This document shows, in pieces, positions 4,607-5,265 of a stretch of DNA of 5,265 nucleotides. Source of the stretch: an uncultured Dialister sp. GTDB lineage: Bacteria > Bacillota > Negativicutes > Veillonellales > Dialisteraceae. The DNA is taken from contig CAKPQG010000048.1 in assembly GCA_934178345.1 (NCBI GenBank), positions 1 through 5,265 on the forward strand, written 5' to 3'. The position numbers and the translations under genes were made by a program. Position 1 is the first letter of the stretch. Each line of letters begins with the position of its first letter. The notes under the pieces were generated by a model that was given only the letters and a program-made list of their open reading frames with translations, was not told the origin of the DNA and ran no database searches.

Positions 4607-5265
4607 ATGGGACGATTCAAACAATGGGAAGAGCTGACCATCCAGGATAATTTTCTTTTCCAGAAAGTCATGCAGAATCAGCGGATCTGCAAATACCTGA
4701 TCGAGAAGATTTTGGGCATCCGGATCGAAAAGATCACATTTCCAGAAGGCGAAAAATCCATAGACAACCGCTACGACAGCAAAAGCATCCGTCTGGACGT
4801 CTATGTGCACGATGAAAACGGCCATGTCTATGACATCGAGATGCAATGTACGAATGGCAGCGAAGGGGAACTCCCCAAGCGGACCCGCTACTATCAAGGC
4901 ATGATCGATATGGACGAGCTGAAAAAAGGGCAGTACTATACAGAGCTGAAAGAGTCCTTCATCATCTTCATCTGTACCTTCGATCCCTTCGGCGAAAATC
5001 TCCCCATGTATACCTTCCGCCATCGCTGCATTGAAAAGGAAGGCCTGGAGCTGGGGGATCTTTCGACAAAGATCTTCCTGAACGCGAAAGGCGAAAGTGA
5101 TACCCTTGACCCAGATATAGCAGCCTTCCTGCGCTATGTGGACGGGAAAGCAGCAGAAGGTGCATTGACGAAAGAAATCAACGAAGAAGTGATTCGGATC
5201 AAAGAACATAAAGAAATGAGGCGAGAATATATGACACTTTTGATGGAACTCCAAAAATATAAAAC
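4607..5265 (+). CDS. Rpn family recombination-promoting nuclease / PD-(D/E)XK 'transposase' (3' end outside window)
   Basis: 219 codons are visible and the frame is open to the window edge, so the C-terminus is missing; relatives are usually around 280-320 residues. The N-terminus (KQWEELTIQDNFLFQKVM, residues 5-22) and the core RLDVYVHDENGHVYDIEMQ (62-80) are typical of the Rpn/PDDEXK_2 group. Asp64, Glu78 and Gln80 fit its D-(x)n-ExQ variant of the nuclease site. RTRYYQGMID (92-101) and FIIFICTFDPFG (118-129) follow as usual. The start is ATG 4607: AAAGGCGGTGAT (4592-4603) nearly matches the anti-Shine-Dalgarno complement. Characterised E. coli Rpn proteins are DNA endonucleases that promote RecA-independent recombination, and phage-defence roles have been proposed. 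It is not a true IS transposase, and no IS ends are seen. The visible part is intact. Confidence 0.9.
   Translation, partial: MGRFKQWEELTIQDNFLFQKVMQNQRICKYLIEKILGIRIEKITFPEGEKSIDNRYDSKSIRLDVYVHDENGHVYDIEMQCTNGSEGELPKRTRYYQGMIDMDELKKGQYYTELKESFIIFICTFDPFGENLPMYTFRHRCIEKEGLELGDLSTKIFLNAKGESDTLDPDIAAFLRYVDGKAAEGALTKEINEEVIRIKEHKEMRREYMTLLMELQKYK

Noticed and set aside
4607..5265. Insertion sequence, because Rpn proteins are often labelled transposases
   Set aside because: No terminal inverted repeats or target-site duplications are visible, and the motifs are those of a PD-(D/E)XK nuclease rather than a DDE transposase.

Overview
The window holds a complete riboflavin (vitamin B2) biosynthesis cluster in the order ribD-ribE-ribBA-ribH. 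It sits behind a canonical FMN riboswitch and is followed by the 5' part of an Rpn/PD-(D/E)XK 'recombination-promoting nuclease' gene that runs off the right edge. The gene order, fused RibBA, FMN riboswitch and Gram-positive-type Shine-Dalgarno sequences point to a Firmicutes-lineage bacterium. The fairly GC-rich coding sequence and dispersed hairpin repeats make me think of Negativicutes (Dialister/Megasphaera/Selenomonas-like). That placement is inference from memory, not proven by the sequence.

Layout. 1-310: non-coding, with two identical 77-bp direct repeats (period 122 bp) that each carry a strong palindrome, then ten tandem heptamers. 325-340: extended -10 promoter. 350-478: FMN riboswitch aptamer. 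496-530: intrinsic terminator that also contains the ribD ribosome-binding site and start codon. 520-3564: ribD, ribE and ribBA, each overlapping the next (19 bp and 11 bp), so probably translationally coupled. 3565-3959: a 395-bp spacer with no gene, holding a reverse-oriented heptamer array, one reverse and one forward copy of the hairpin element, and a third 7-nt periodic tract. 3960-4427: ribH. 4435-4476: strong intrinsic terminator closing the cluster. 4519-4602: possible 27-codon hydrophobic ORF. 4607-5265: rpn-family gene, truncated by the window.

How it works together. RibBA supplies both starting branches: GTP cyclohydrolase II makes the pyrimidine, and DHBP synthase makes 3,4-dihydroxy-2-butanone 4-phosphate. 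RibD deaminates and reduces the pyrimidine, RibH condenses the two branches to 6,7-dimethyl-8-ribityllumazine, and RibE dismutates that to riboflavin. FMN made from riboflavin should close the loop through the riboswitch.

The enzymes are ordinary. The less ordinary material is the repeat architecture: the ribD-ribE-ribBA block is flanked on both sides by the same two repeat types, in mirror orientation. Also worth noting are the overlap of the riboswitch terminator with the ribD start, a divergent stretch in the DHBP synthase domain, and the arrangement just upstream of rpn.
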